From assembly GCA_910583855.1 (NCBI GenBank), contig CAJTYL010000007.1, positions 51,002-115,001 of the forward strand: 64,000 nt of DNA. The letters run 5' to 3'. The stretch's first letter is position 1; each line of letters opens with the position of its first letter. This DNA comes from an uncultured Christensenella sp. (GTDB lineage: Bacteria > Bacillota > Clostridia > Christensenellales > Borkfalkiaceae). The notes beneath the pieces were generated by a model, which worked only from the letters and a program-made list of their open reading frames with translations, had not been told where the DNA came from and did not search any database. Made by a program: the position numbers and the translations under genes. Of this stretch, positions 44,202-52,130 are shown piece by piece.

Positions 44202-44549
44202 TTACAACATTTTTTCAATCATATCGATTATGCCGCGCTGCGTTTTCTCGTCGTACTTTTTGCCGAGCCGTCGGAACACGTGCAGGAGCTCGTCTTCAAT
44301 GGGCGTTATACTTGCTTTACGCGTCAATATTGCGCCCGCCGCCTGCTCGTCGGGTGTAACCTCTAAAAGCTCGTCGACTGTAACTCCGAAATAATTTGCA
44401 ATAAGTTTCAATCTTTTTGCCGGTGGCGTTCTTTGTGTACTTTCCCACATTCCAACACTACCAATACCGACATTTAACTCACGGGCTAACTGTGCTTGTG
44501 AAAGTCCTTTTTCTTCTCGAAGCTCTTTCAATTTTAAAGCAAAACTCAT
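44202..44549 (-). CDS. XRE-family phage repressor
   Basis: 115 residues. The helix-turn-helix occupies the first 60 (LKELREEKGLSQAQLARELNVG, then SVGMWESTQRTPPAKRL). The C-terminal part (LLHVFRRLGKKYDEKTQRGIIDMIEKML) is a short helical dimerisation region. GGAGG lies 5 nt before the ATG at 44549. It divides lysogenic (minus) from lytic (plus) genes like a CI protein; palindromes over the opposite promoter are the likely operators. Confidence 0.88.
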   Translation of the reverse strand: MSFALKLKELREEKGLSQAQLARELNVGIGSVGMWESTQRTPPAKRLKLIANYFGVTVDELLEVTPDEQAAGAILTRKASITPIEDELLHVFRRLGKKYDEKTQRGIIDMIEKML

Positions 44550-44632
44550 ATAAACCTCCGCCGCAAGAGTATCACAAATTGTTATCAAATAATTTTTTTT
44601 AACTTTTTTACTCCTTTTTTGTGGTTGCGCGT

Positions 44633-44678
44633 TTGACAATGCTCCGAATGTGTTATAGAATAATAACAAATACGGAGC
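44633..44678 (+). promoter_or_regulatory. Rightward prophage promoter with operator palindromes
   Basis: TTGACA (44633-44638), 17 nt, TAGAAT (44656-44661). A perfect palindrome TGTTAT-N6-ATAACA (44651-44668) covers the -10, and an outer pair GCTCCG (44641-44646)/CGGAGC (44673-44678) encloses it. A further TTGTTATC half-site lies near 44578 towards the repressor gene. Confidence 0.88.
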
Positions 44679-44694
44679 AAAGGAGATTAAGGGA

Positions 44695-44823
44695 GTGCAA
44701 TTTACTTTAACAACAAAAAAGCCCACCGGGCAGAACCCGACAGGCAAATTAACAAAAAGTCAGATTTTAATTTTAGCTTTAATTTATAGGGCGACTCAAA
44801 ATAGAGAAGAAAATAAAAACTAA
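44695..44823 (+). CDS. Small prophage protein, first rightward gene
   Basis: A 42-residue ORF with a GTG start 9 nt after AAGGAG, directly behind the repressed promoter. Basic N-terminal half (LTTKKPTGQNPTGKLTKSQ) and a short hydrophobic patch (ILILALIY). Its position suits an early control protein such as an anti-repressor or Cro-like factor, but nothing in the sequence shows that. Confidence 0.5.
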   Translation: MQFTLTTKKPTGQNPTGKLTKSQILILALIYRATQNREENKN

Positions 44824-44824
44824 A

Positions 44825-45127
44825 TTATTTTAAAGTTACCCAATCATTCATTACAGAAATTCTTGCAATACACATTTCAAATTCAATATCAGATTCACTG
44901 CCCGAATCTATTCCCGCCAATTCTTTTATTTCGGGGAAAGATAATTGTGTACGTTTAAATTCATTATAGACTTTTTTATAATCAGAATCACAACAAGTAA
45001 TAGTTGTACATTTCCTAGATTCTTCATCAATAATTTCAGGCGTTATATACGTTTCTTCAAAGAAATTAGTATTTTCATCATTAAAGTTTTTTTCACGTAC
45101 TAAAATTGCGTAATATTGTTTATTCAT
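44825..45127 (-). CDS. Hypothetical acidic protein within the prophage
   Basis: 100 residues, not recognised. Acidic and Cys-containing (ITPEIIDEESRKCTTITCCDSDYKK). AGAGGTG lies 7 nt before the ATG. It runs against the surrounding plus-strand genes and is AT-rich, the pattern of a moron (an extra lysogenic gene). The stretch 45128-45302 has a hairpin (about 45235-45266, AGCTACCG with CGGTAGCT). Confidence 0.65.
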   Translation of the reverse strand: MNKQYYAILVREKNFNDENTNFFEETYITPEIIDEESRKCTTITCCDSDYKKVYNEFKRTQLSFPEIKELAGIDSGSESDIEFEMCIARISVMNDWVTLK

Positions 45128-45302
45128 ATTATCACCTCTTTTAAAATTTTATCTAACAAAATTCTATCACACAAAGACGGTAAAGTCAATGAATGCCGCA
45201 GAGCTGCAAGCGGTTCTGCGACTTCTCCCTTAAAGCTACCGTGCGCCCTCCCGCGTGCGGTAGCTCCGAGGACAAGCTTATTAATAAAGGAGATTCAATA
45301 CA

Positions 45303-45464
45303 ATGACGGCATTTGAAATAGTAATAACCGTTATATCAAGTTTTACGGGGTTTTTTGTAAGTATGTTTTGCTTTCAAGTAAGTTTTTTGATTGATAAAGT
45401 ACTGAACCGCCGAGATAACGAAAAAAAGCCCGCTTCGGAGAACGAAGCGGACAAAGAAAAATAA
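45303..45464 (+). CDS. Small single-helix membrane protein of the prophage
   Basis: 53 residues: one hydrophobic helix (VITVISSFTGFFVSMFCF) and a strongly charged C-terminus (KVLNRRDNEKKPASENEADKEK). AAAGGAG lies 9 nt before the ATG. Filamentous phages encode several such proteins for assembly or minor coat functions; its exact role is unknown. Confidence 0.7.
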   Translation: MTAFEIVITVISSFTGFFVSMFCFQVSFLIDKVLNRRDNEKKPASENEADKEK

Positions 45465-45506
45465 AAAATCGGTGCGCTGCACCTTTAAAAAGGAGATTTA
45501 AAGAAT

Positions 45507-46520
45507 ATGGCATATTACGGAAAGAAGCATTTAAGCGGTAAAGCGGTACTTGCGATAGTAATCGCGGTTCTGATTGTTGCCGCGGCACTCGTCACAGCGT
45601 GGGCAATAGGTTCGGAGGGGTTTACACAAAACAACCCCCTGCACTTCTTTAACGATTGGGGCACGGCAACCGTGCAGCCCGACGAACCCAACGACGATAC
45701 GGAAAAAGATAACATAAGCCTTGCAAGCTACGCGCTTGATAAGGCAGATTTTGCGGCTTACGGCATAAGCCCGCAAGCCTTGGAAGCTAAGGTTATTACG
45801 GTTGATTTTGAGCCCGCCAACACTACTAACAAGCGCATAGGCTGGGTTTGTAAGTGGAAAGACGCAACCAGCACGTGGGCAAGCGGCAAGAATATTAACG
45901 ATTACGTTGATTTTGTCCCCGCAGCGGATTTCGGTGCAAGCGCAACCTTAGCGGTTAAACAGCCGTTCGGCGAACCCGTAATTGTAACGGCAACTTCCCG
46001 CGCAAACTCCGCGCTTACTTCGTCAAGTCAGTTTGATTATGTAGCGCGTTATGATAACCTTTGGGGCGAGGGCGATTTAGTGCTTGATTACGAGCAAGAA
46101 ATTGACGTTTTTAAAGACTTATATGCGAGCGATTGGTACACAGTTATTCCCACCGAATACGTAGCCAACGTAACTTTTGAAGTCGAGACGGAATTATTAA
46201 GTTATTTAAATTCCCACGGTTGCGACTGTAACGCATCGGAAAATTACAATAACATAACGGGCGCGATTACTTGGTATGACTTTTTCAGCCCTCTCAACGG
46301 TTTTGACTTTGATTACGTTTCAAAGTTTTTGTTGGAGCAAGACCAAGAAATCGGCTATATCACTGTTGAAATGACTTGCAAGTATACGGACGGTTTCGGC
46401 AACGAGGTTGTATATACTTTTACGGATAGTGAATGCGTAAGTCTTTCAGATGCCTGTATTGACGAAATTTCAACGCCGCCTACGGATATAACCGTAAACC
46501 CCGGCGGCGGTGCGTTTTAA
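45507..46520 (+). CDS. Prophage membrane-anchored exported protein
   Basis: 337 residues. After a basic start (AYYGKKHLSGK) comes one hydrophobic helix (about 13-34), then an extracellular domain with Ig-like repeats (ALEAKVITVDFEPANTTNKRIGWVCKW) and four or more cysteines late (HGCDCNAS, SECVSLSDACID). The predicted N-in/C-out form suits a minor coat or adsorption protein. AAAGGAG precedes the ATG. Encoded directly before the pIII-like gene (11 nt gap). No family assigned. Confidence 0.72.
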   Translation: MAYYGKKHLSGKAVLAIVIAVLIVAAALVTAWAIGSEGFTQNNPLHFFNDWGTATVQPDEPNDDTEKDNISLASYALDKADFAAYGISPQALEAKVITVDFEPANTTNKRIGWVCKWKDATSTWASGKNINDYVDFVPAADFGASATLAVKQPFGEPVIVTATSRANSALTSSSQFDYVARYDNLWGEGDLVLDYEQEIDVFKDLYASDWYTVIPTEYVANVTFEVETELLSYLNSHGCDCNASENYNNITGAITWYDFFSPLNGFDFDYVSKFLLEQDQEIGYITVEMTCKYTDGFGNEVVYTFTDSECVSLSDACIDEISTPPTDITVNPGGGAF

Positions 46521-46531
46521 GGCGGCACATA

Positions 46532-48082
46532 ATGGAGCGGCAAGTTAAATCGTTTACATACGCCATAGCGGCGGTATTAATAGCATTACTCATTCTTCTT
46601 CCTTTAATGGCAGGCGGCGGGGCTCAATATGCGAGTGCTGCCGCCTCGCCATACTCTGACGTGCTGGACGACCTTAAACGGGACGATAGCTTCAACCCCG
46701 ACGAATACCCCGAAAAAGCGGGCGACTATTCGCTGCAAGTGATACAAATAGCGGAGAGCGAGCAGGGTGAGCTTCTGATTTATACATATCAACCCGCCGC
46801 GCGGCAAGACGTGCGGGCTTGCACAATTTGTATTGCGCGGGAAATGGACAACAGCGCGGGCTTAGGCTTTAAAGATTATGCGCTTGAATATCTGAATTCG
46901 GACGACGTGTTTTTCAAATACCGTGTAAAGGACTTTGAGCTTAAACCCGATGCAATTCGATATTACAACATATCAAATATTTTGCGCCCCTTTAATTCAG
47001 ATATAGACCCGCCTCTCGCAGACGGGCAGTTGGAAACAGAAGTACCGAATAAGGTTGCGCAATTTTGGACAGCTTGCACTCTGAACGGTAGCGTAACCTA
47101 TACAGTGCAAGCAAGTGAAGTTGTTGAAATAACCCAAAAAGTTGTAGGCTATTGTACTTATGACGACGGCTTAGACTTAGGTTGGGGAGCAATGCAAGGC
47201 GTAACAAAGGCGTACTTTGTTGCTTTTGATACCGACCGCCCGATTGACAAGCTTATCAGCGCAGACATAAGCTTTTGGGCGCAGAAGGCTAAGTTCTACG
47301 TTTGCGGTAATATGGCTGCACACGGTCACGATTATCTTTACGATATGCACGAGGTGGAGAGCTTCGTATACGGTAGCGATATGGACGTAGGCGAAAATAC
47401 CGTATATAAGCCGCCGCTTACTATTGACCATACTGACAAGTTCAGCAACGAAGGCGGCGGGAATTGGATAGGACGACCCGCAAACACGTACACTTGGAAC
47501 CGTATCAGAAGCACGTCGGACTTTATATCCGATAACAACAACAAAGACTACGTGCTTACAGCTTCGGGCGAGCAGCAGTTATCCGATACTAAATGGGTAC
47601 TTAATTTCTACGAAGCCCACGACAGATATTTTTACAACAACGTTTGGCTCTCGTTCATTCCAGGCGTTACGAAAATTCCGGGCGTGGCAGACGGTGAAGC
47701 GCAATTTGAGTTTGCCTACGACGTTATGCTTTTACGCCTTGAATTTGAAACAAACGGTGAACGCTTTAATCTCGGCGTCGTCGACAACAAACAAACTGGC
47801 ACAATGCAATTCAATGACCCAGTATATAAAGGCGGTTGCGCCGCTTCTTGGAATTGGCTTAACGTCTTACCGTGGTGGGCGTGGCTGCTTATCTTCCCCG
47901 CAGGGGTTATTGTTGCGATTGTACTTGTATGTCTTATTGTTTGGCTCGTCAAGTTGCCTTTCAGAAAGCTATCAGGACGACGGGCGCAAACCGCGGCGAC
48001 GTCGGCGAAACGCAAGCATACTAAGGGGGCAACGGGCAAACGCAGGCGCAAAACAGGCAAAAAGAAAGGCGGCAAAAAATGA
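46532..48082 (+). CDS. Prophage adsorption/minor coat protein candidate (pIII-like topology)
   Basis: 516 residues with a signal peptide (IAAVLIALLILLPLMAGGGAQYASA), a long extracellular region (about 35-430), and a C-terminal membrane helix (WWAWLLIFPAGVIVAIVLVC) followed by a lysine/arginine-rich tail. Filamentous phage pIII has the same order (signal, receptor domains, C-terminal anchor). Sequence identity to known pIII cannot be judged here. The start of the next gene overlaps the stop by 4 nt. Confidence 0.72.
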   Translation: MERQVKSFTYAIAAVLIALLILLPLMAGGGAQYASAAASPYSDVLDDLKRDDSFNPDEYPEKAGDYSLQVIQIAESEQGELLIYTYQPAARQDVRACTICIAREMDNSAGLGFKDYALEYLNSDDVFFKYRVKDFELKPDAIRYYNISNILRPFNSDIDPPLADGQLETEVPNKVAQFWTACTLNGSVTYTVQASEVVEITQKVVGYCTYDDGLDLGWGAMQGVTKAYFVAFDTDRPIDKLISADISFWAQKAKFYVCGNMAAHGHDYLYDMHEVESFVYGSDMDVGENTVYKPPLTIDHTDKFSNEGGGNWIGRPANTYTWNRIRSTSDFISDNNNKDYVLTASGEQQLSDTKWVLNFYEAHDRYFYNNVWLSFIPGVTKIPGVADGEAQFEFAYDVMLLRLEFETNGERFNLGVVDNKQTGTMQFNDPVYKGGCAASWNWLNVLPWWAWLLIFPAGVIVAIVLVCLIVWLVKLPFRKLSGRRAQTAATSAKRKHTKGATGKRRRKTGKKKGGKK

Positions 48083-48261
48083 ATTTAAACGAAGATGAAA
48101 TTTACAGAATCGCTTCTACTTTACAAACAAGCTTAGACCATATAAAAGAGCTTTTAAAGGTTAAAGACGCGCCGCAAGCTTATTACGTTTATCTTATCGA
48201 GGAACAGGCAGCAACGGAAAAGCTTTTAAAAAAATGCGCGGACGAGCTCGCCAAATTTTAA
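48079..48261 (+). CDS. Small helical prophage protein
   Basis: 60 residues, all predicted helical and charged (DEIYRIASTLQTSLDHIKELL, EEQAATEKLLKKCADELAKF), no membrane segment. ATGA overlap with the preceding gene shows coupling. Function unknown; possibly an assembly or regulatory protein. Confidence 0.65.
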   Translation: MNLNEDEIYRIASTLQTSLDHIKELLKVKDAPQAYYVYLIEEQAATEKLLKKCADELAKF

Positions 48262-48270
48262 GAGGTAAAA

Positions 48271-48444
48271 ATGAAGTTTTTCGTTATAATCGAGCTTTTA
48301 CTAATAGCCGCGCGGGTTACGGTGTCCTTCTTCGACGTCGTGCCCGCTGCGGCGCAAGACGCTTTAACGGCGTGCTGCGTAGTTTTTGGCATAATTGCCG
48401 CCGTATTTGTTGGAATAAAGATTTATAAGGACTTGAAAAAATAG
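48271..48444 (+). CDS. Major coat protein candidate (pVIII-like)
   Basis: 57 residues. A hydrophobic leader ends at VVPAAAQ, which fits signal peptidase cleavage after Ala-Ala-Ala. The remaining 30 residues would be a short acidic start (QDA), one hydrophobic helix (LTACCVVFGIIAAVFVGI) and a basic end (KIYKDLKK). That three-part layout is the hallmark of filamentous phage major coat proteins, whose basic end faces the DNA. AGAGGT lies 7 nt before the ATG, directly upstream of the Zot-type ATPase. It could instead be a plain two-helix membrane protein. Confidence 0.65.
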   Translation: MKFFVIIELLLIAARVTVSFFDVVPAAAQDALTACCVVFGIIAAVFVGIKIYKDLKK

Positions 48445-48482
48445 CCGTTAAAAGCGGCATATATGGGGGTTAATCGCAAAAA

Positions 48483-49229
48483 ATGGCAGATTTTATACTA
48501 AACCCCGAAAGCGAGGTCGTAATATTCTTCGGACCTCGCGGCACGGGTAAATCTACACTTATGGCGCACTTTACGGACGAATATCTCAAAACGTTAGCTA
48601 CGCAACGTTGGGAATTAAGCGAACAGCTCGTACGCGAAGAAAACGCAGAGCGTAAAACTCCTTTATCTTTCCCCGACAAACCGCCCATTTATACAAATAC
48701 GAAATATAAAAATTTAAAAACGTGTACGGGTAAAGACTTTGAGCCGTACCACATAGAAGGGAAAGATATTGGTATAACACAAAACGATAAAGAAACTTAT
48801 AAAGCTTTATTCCCTGCGCCTTTTGTAGTCATAGACGAAGCGCATAAAGATTTCCCCTCTGCTACTGATTTAGCCGCTGGGCAACTTGAATTTTTTATGG
48901 AGTGCCGACACTATCGCGTTATTATGCTATTAGGCACGCCACGTGCCGTTCTAATAAATAAAAATATACGCGTTACGGGTTCTCGCTTCATAGAACCGCA
49001 CAAGGTTATAAACGAGTTTGACGCATTTAACCGTCTATGCAAAACTACTTGGCATTGCCGCGAATTTTTAGAATCAAGCGCAATCGAAGAATACATTGCG
49101 AGCGACGGCAAAAGCGGCAACTTCATTGAAACAACGCACGTACACAACGGTAACGTGCGCGAAATCATTGACAGCTATGCATTTAGACGTCGTTATTATC
49201 CAAAGGAAGGAAAAGATTTTGAAACATAA
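48483..49229 (+). CDS. zot: Zot/pI-family assembly ATPase of filamentous phage
   Basis: 248 residues. Walker A is GPRGTGKST (17-25) and Walker B is FVVIDEAHKDF (about 114-124), with the family PPIYTNTKYKNL strand between and CRHYRVIMLLGTPRAVLINKNIR after. In filamentous phages this inner-membrane ATPase drives extrusion of the virion. The usual C-terminal transmembrane segment and periplasmic domain are not seen, a difference that may reflect a host with one membrane. The next gene starts inside its last 11 nt. Confidence 0.87.
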   Translation: MADFILNPESEVVIFFGPRGTGKSTLMAHFTDEYLKTLATQRWELSEQLVREENAERKTPLSFPDKPPIYTNTKYKNLKTCTGKDFEPYHIEGKDIGITQNDKETYKALFPAPFVVIDEAHKDFPSATDLAAGQLEFFMECRHYRVIMLLGTPRAVLINKNIRVTGSRFIEPHKVINEFDAFNRLCKTTWHCREFLESSAIEEYIASDGKSGNFIETTHVHNGNVREIIDSYAFRRRYYPKEGKDFET

Positions 49230-49944
49230 AATTAATATCCAATTATCAAAAGATACCCCGCCCGAAACAGTCTTCGCGCTTTCAGTGCTTTTAAAAGCTC
49301 AAAACCGCAAAGGCAATAAAACGTTATATCTTTCAAATGAAGATATAGAAAAGCTCAACGCACGTTACGAAACGCTTTACAAAGACGTTAAAAACTCAAC
49401 GCACCTTTCAACGGAGCAAATAAACGCGGAATGTGAAACGCTGCTTAACAAATACTATTTTGAAATTGAGGAGCTCTCCGCATACCGTAAGGCAGAATAC
49501 AAGAGAAGGCAAGCCCGCGCCGAAGCAAAAAACGACGAGCAAATACCTTGGCGCAAGTGTTGGATTAGGCGGTTATTGTTCTTGCCGGTAACAAACCGTG
49601 CGCAAGACATAATTGAAGAAGAAGCCGAGCTCGAAGCTGACAAGCTCTTCACTTCCGAAGAAAAAAAGCTTGACGAGCTCGCAAGCAAGCTTTACGGCGA
49701 GAACGGAAAGAAGCTTTCAAAACGACGTCGCAAAAAAGCGCTTAAAAAATACTTGAAATATAAACGGCTGCTTAATCTGAACGAAGAAGCGGCAATTGAA
49801 CGTTTTGAAGCTGCACTCGATATAGCAAGCGAGAACGTTCCGCCATTCACAGAACCGACAGAACCGCCCGCGCCGCCCGTGAGGAAACCGCGCAAAGCTA
49901 AGCAGCAATTAGGGGTTGAACCCCTTTTAAAAAATAACATATAA
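49219..49944 (+). CDS. Charged prophage protein of unknown function
   Basis: 241 residues, not recognised. Mainly helical and charged with coiled-coil-like stretches (EAELEADKLFTSEEKKLDELASKL, KRRRKKALKKYLKYKRLL) and a Pro-rich C-terminus (PPFTEPTEPPAPPVRKPRK). The TTG at 49219 follows AAGGAAGG by 8 nt and overlaps the ATPase gene by 11 nt. The tight coupling suggests a partner of the ATPase, perhaps replacing its missing C-terminal part; that is inference. Confidence 0.7.
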   Translation: MKHKINIQLSKDTPPETVFALSVLLKAQNRKGNKTLYLSNEDIEKLNARYETLYKDVKNSTHLSTEQINAECETLLNKYYFEIEELSAYRKAEYKRRQARAEAKNDEQIPWRKCWIRRLLFLPVTNRAQDIIEEEAELEADKLFTSEEKKLDELASKLYGENGKKLSKRRRKKALKKYLKYKRLLNLNEEAAIERFEAALDIASENVPPFTEPTEPPAPPVRKPRKAKQQLGVEPLLKNNI

Positions 49945-49959
49945 AGGACAACTATTTTT

Positions 49960-50202
49960 ATGCAGTATACGATAAAATGCGCCGATTGCGGCGTTAAAAC
50001 AACGTATGAAGCGCGCACGCTAAGAAGTTTCTACGACAAAGCGCGCGATAACGGTTGGGCAATTTCCGCCGATTATACGCGCCAATATTGCCCGAACTGT
50101 GCCGCCCTGCACCGGCACGTCGGGCGCAACGGCGCGAAACGCACGTCAACGCGTTCTTGCCTTCCTGACGGCTACGAGCAAACCGCAATCGATTTTAAAT
50201 AA
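49960..50202 (+). CDS. Small zinc-ribbon-like prophage protein
   Basis: 80 residues with two cysteine pairs (IKCADCGVKT and QYCPNCAAL) that can bind one zinc ion, and a basic C-terminal half (RHVGRNGAKRTSTRS). AAAGGAC precedes the ATG. Possibly a DNA- or RNA-binding regulator or a single-strand DNA handling protein. Confidence 0.72.
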   Translation: MQYTIKCADCGVKTTYEARTLRSFYDKARDNGWAISADYTRQYCPNCAALHRHVGRNGAKRTSTRSCLPDGYEQTAIDFK

Positions 50203-50216
50203 TACGAGGTGAAACT

Positions 50217-50399
50217 ATGACAAAAAATCAATATTATGAGCTTTGCGCTATATTCGAGAAAAAATTATCTGAAACAGAGCTTCAAGAAATGGGGTTTACG
50301 CCCGTTGACGGAATATTTGATAAAGACGTTGACTACGACATAGGATTGTATAAATTTGAAAGCTATAAGGACAAATGCAGGAGAGAAAACAAACAATGA
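50217..50399 (+). CDS. Small hypothetical prophage protein
   Basis: 60 residues, not recognised, acidic centre (EMGFTPVDGIFDKDVDYDIG) and basic end (YKDKCRRENKQ). Start after CGAGGTG, 14 nt behind the zinc-ribbon gene; its stop overlaps the next ATG (ATGA). Confidence 0.65.
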   Translation: MTKNQYYELCAIFEKKLSETELQEMGFTPVDGIFDKDVDYDIGLYKFESYKDKCRRENKQ

Positions 50400-50621
50400 T
50401 TAAAATCAGACTTTGGGGCGAACCTGCCGAGATTGAAAAACTAATTGAGCGTATCTGTAACGACTTGCCCGGCGTTCGGGTTCTGTCGGTATCGGAGCAT
50501 TACAAAGACCGGGGGGGCGAGCGTTTACGAGCGTTGCTATTTAGACGTAACGTTAAACGAGCAAGGAGCAGAAGCTCCCGCAGGCACTAAAAGCACGGCA
50601 ATTCAGAAATTAAAACATTGA
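50396..50621 (+). pseudogene. DUF3970-like small phage gene, frameshifted at G7
   Basis: The ATG at 50396 opens MIKIRLWGEPAEIEKLIERI and SEHYKDRGG, typical of small phage proteins of this type. Then a run of seven G (50511-50517) shifts the frame into an arginine-rich tail ending at 50590. Removing one G restores VYERCYLDVTLNEQG, matching the expected (K/R)YxRxYLDVxL end, and gives 74 residues ending at 50621. The cause may be a real mutation, slippage or a homopolymer error. Confidence 0.7.
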
Positions 50622-50732
50622 ACCAAATTCACAAAAAATCGGGCGCGGGCGGCGCGGATGCAACGCCATGGGGAGCGCATCCACTTTAACCAAACCAATA
50701 TTTTTGATAAAAACCAACAAAAAGGACGAGCT

Positions 50733-51920
50733 ATGGCTGAAACGGCAACGAAAAAACTTAATACCGAGTTTCCCGAAACAACGGAATTTTCGTTATGTCC
50801 CGTGCAGTTCTTCGGCAAGTCCAAAGACGGGGAACGCAATCCGTTTACACAAAAAAACGGGAAGCCGCTTACGCGCGCGAAAATAAAGATTTTATCGTAC
50901 ATTTGGACAGTGCGCAAGAATTTCGGCGCGCACGTTAAACTTACCGTTGCAGACATTGCAAGGGCTTGCGGGCTTACTTGGATAACGGCAAAAGAGAATT
51001 TAACGCAATTACGGCTTTTAGATAATCTTATTACCGATACGGGCAAGCAATACAAAATTATTCCCAAAGTAAACGGCAGCAATTATTTTACGGTCGAAAA
51101 CTATTTACTTACAAAAAAATTCGATATAGACGGCACGCGCAGGAAGCTTCCTGCAACCGCGGTTTTAATTCTCGACCGCTTAAAATCTTTTTATCTCGAA
51201 GTAGACGAAAACGGCGAATATATAAATTATGACTTCAAAAACCGTAAACCAAAGAATTATTTTTACAGCTCGGAACAAGGGCTTGCAACGCTTTTGAATC
51301 TTCCAAAGTCTACCATAGCGTATAACATACCGTTGCTTTTAAAATTAAAACTCCTATACCGCAACAAACGGCTTAAATATAAAAATGAAGCCGGGAAATC
51401 TGTTTATAAAATAGTACAGTTTATACCGGGGAACACGCAAAGTATTTTCGTTGTGCCGTATGAAGTTCTTGCAGTGGAGCTTCGCTCGACGTACGAGCCG
51501 CAGAAAATAGATTTTATTGAGAACGCCGACGAAATCGAGATAACCGACGAAGCCCTTGAAAAAGTATATGCTGAGCTTCGCGCGGAAGCCGAAGCCAAAA
51601 ACGCCGCGTCGCGCGAACTCGCGTCTAACGACGAGGAATTAAGCGCCGTAAAAGCCGAGCTTGACGAAGCTATCTGTACAGCTTTTACCGCGCAAGAGAA
51701 CGGCGAGAACGTGCAGGAAGCAAAGGAATATTGGGATACAGCGCAAGCGCGTTATTTGAAACGCCTTGCCGAACTCGGCATAACCGAAGAAGAAATATCA
51801 GAACCGCCGTATTTATGCCGGATTTGCCGGGATACGGGTTATACGAACACGGGGCAACGTTGCCGATGTCGTTCCAGAGTTAAAGAATTAATTATATCAA
51901 GAATGTTTAAGCGCAAGTAA
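50733..51920 (+). CDS. Prophage replication initiator-like protein with winged-helix and zinc ribbon
   Basis: 395 residues. A winged-helix region (about 45-130; VADIARACGLTWITAKENLTQLRLLDNLI) is followed by a second one (LATLLNLPKSTIAYNIPLLLKLKLL), a helical segment and a C-terminal DnaJ/DnaC-type zinc ribbon (CRICRDTGYTNTGQRCRC). This resembles firmicute phage replisome organisers and RepA-type initiators, not the HUH proteins of classical inoviruses. The ATG at 50733 follows AAAGGAC by 6 nt. A 22-bp iteron set lies 120 bp downstream and is the natural target. Confidence 0.75.
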   Translation: MAETATKKLNTEFPETTEFSLCPVQFFGKSKDGERNPFTQKNGKPLTRAKIKILSYIWTVRKNFGAHVKLTVADIARACGLTWITAKENLTQLRLLDNLITDTGKQYKIIPKVNGSNYFTVENYLLTKKFDIDGTRRKLPATAVLILDRLKSFYLEVDENGEYINYDFKNRKPKNYFYSSEQGLATLLNLPKSTIAYNIPLLLKLKLLYRNKRLKYKNEAGKSVYKIVQFIPGNTQSIFVVPYEVLAVELRSTYEPQKIDFIENADEIEITDEALEKVYAELRAEAEAKNAASRELASNDEELSAVKAELDEAICTAFTAQENGENVQEAKEYWDTAQARYLKRLAELGITEEEISEPPYLCRICRDTGYTNTGQRCRCRSRVKELIISRMFKRK

Positions 51921-52022
51921 AAGCTTGCGCTTATAGTCGTTGTCAAAGCCTAAAAAATCGCCCTTTCGGGGGCGGTTTTGCTTTATCTGAAACCCTCGGT
52001 TTAACGCAAAAACCGGGGGTTA
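51908..52022 (+). terminator. Cluster of terminator hairpins after the replication gene
   Basis: Three hairpins in a row: AAGCGCAAG with CTTGCGCTT across the stop codon (51909-51932), CGCCC with GGGCG plus T4 (51959-51980), and AACCCTCGGTTT with AAACCGGGGGTT plus a T-rich tail (51992-52022). Confidence 0.8.
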
Positions 52023-52041
52023 TTTATTTGTCTGAAAATAC

Positions 52042-52130
52042 TAACCGGAATTTATATATTTGTATGTATAAAGTTTTCGGTTACCATATATAAAAATATC
52101 GGTTAGCGAATAGATATTTATCGGTTAACA
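52042..52130. repeat. Iterons with 22-bp spacing, candidate phage origin
   Basis: TCGGTTA followed by CC, GC and AC starts at 52078, 52100 and 52122, exactly 22 bp apart, in an AT-rich setting. An inverted copy CTAACCGG lies at 52042-52049. Iterons repeated every two helical turns are typical of initiator binding at replication origins. Confidence 0.78.
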
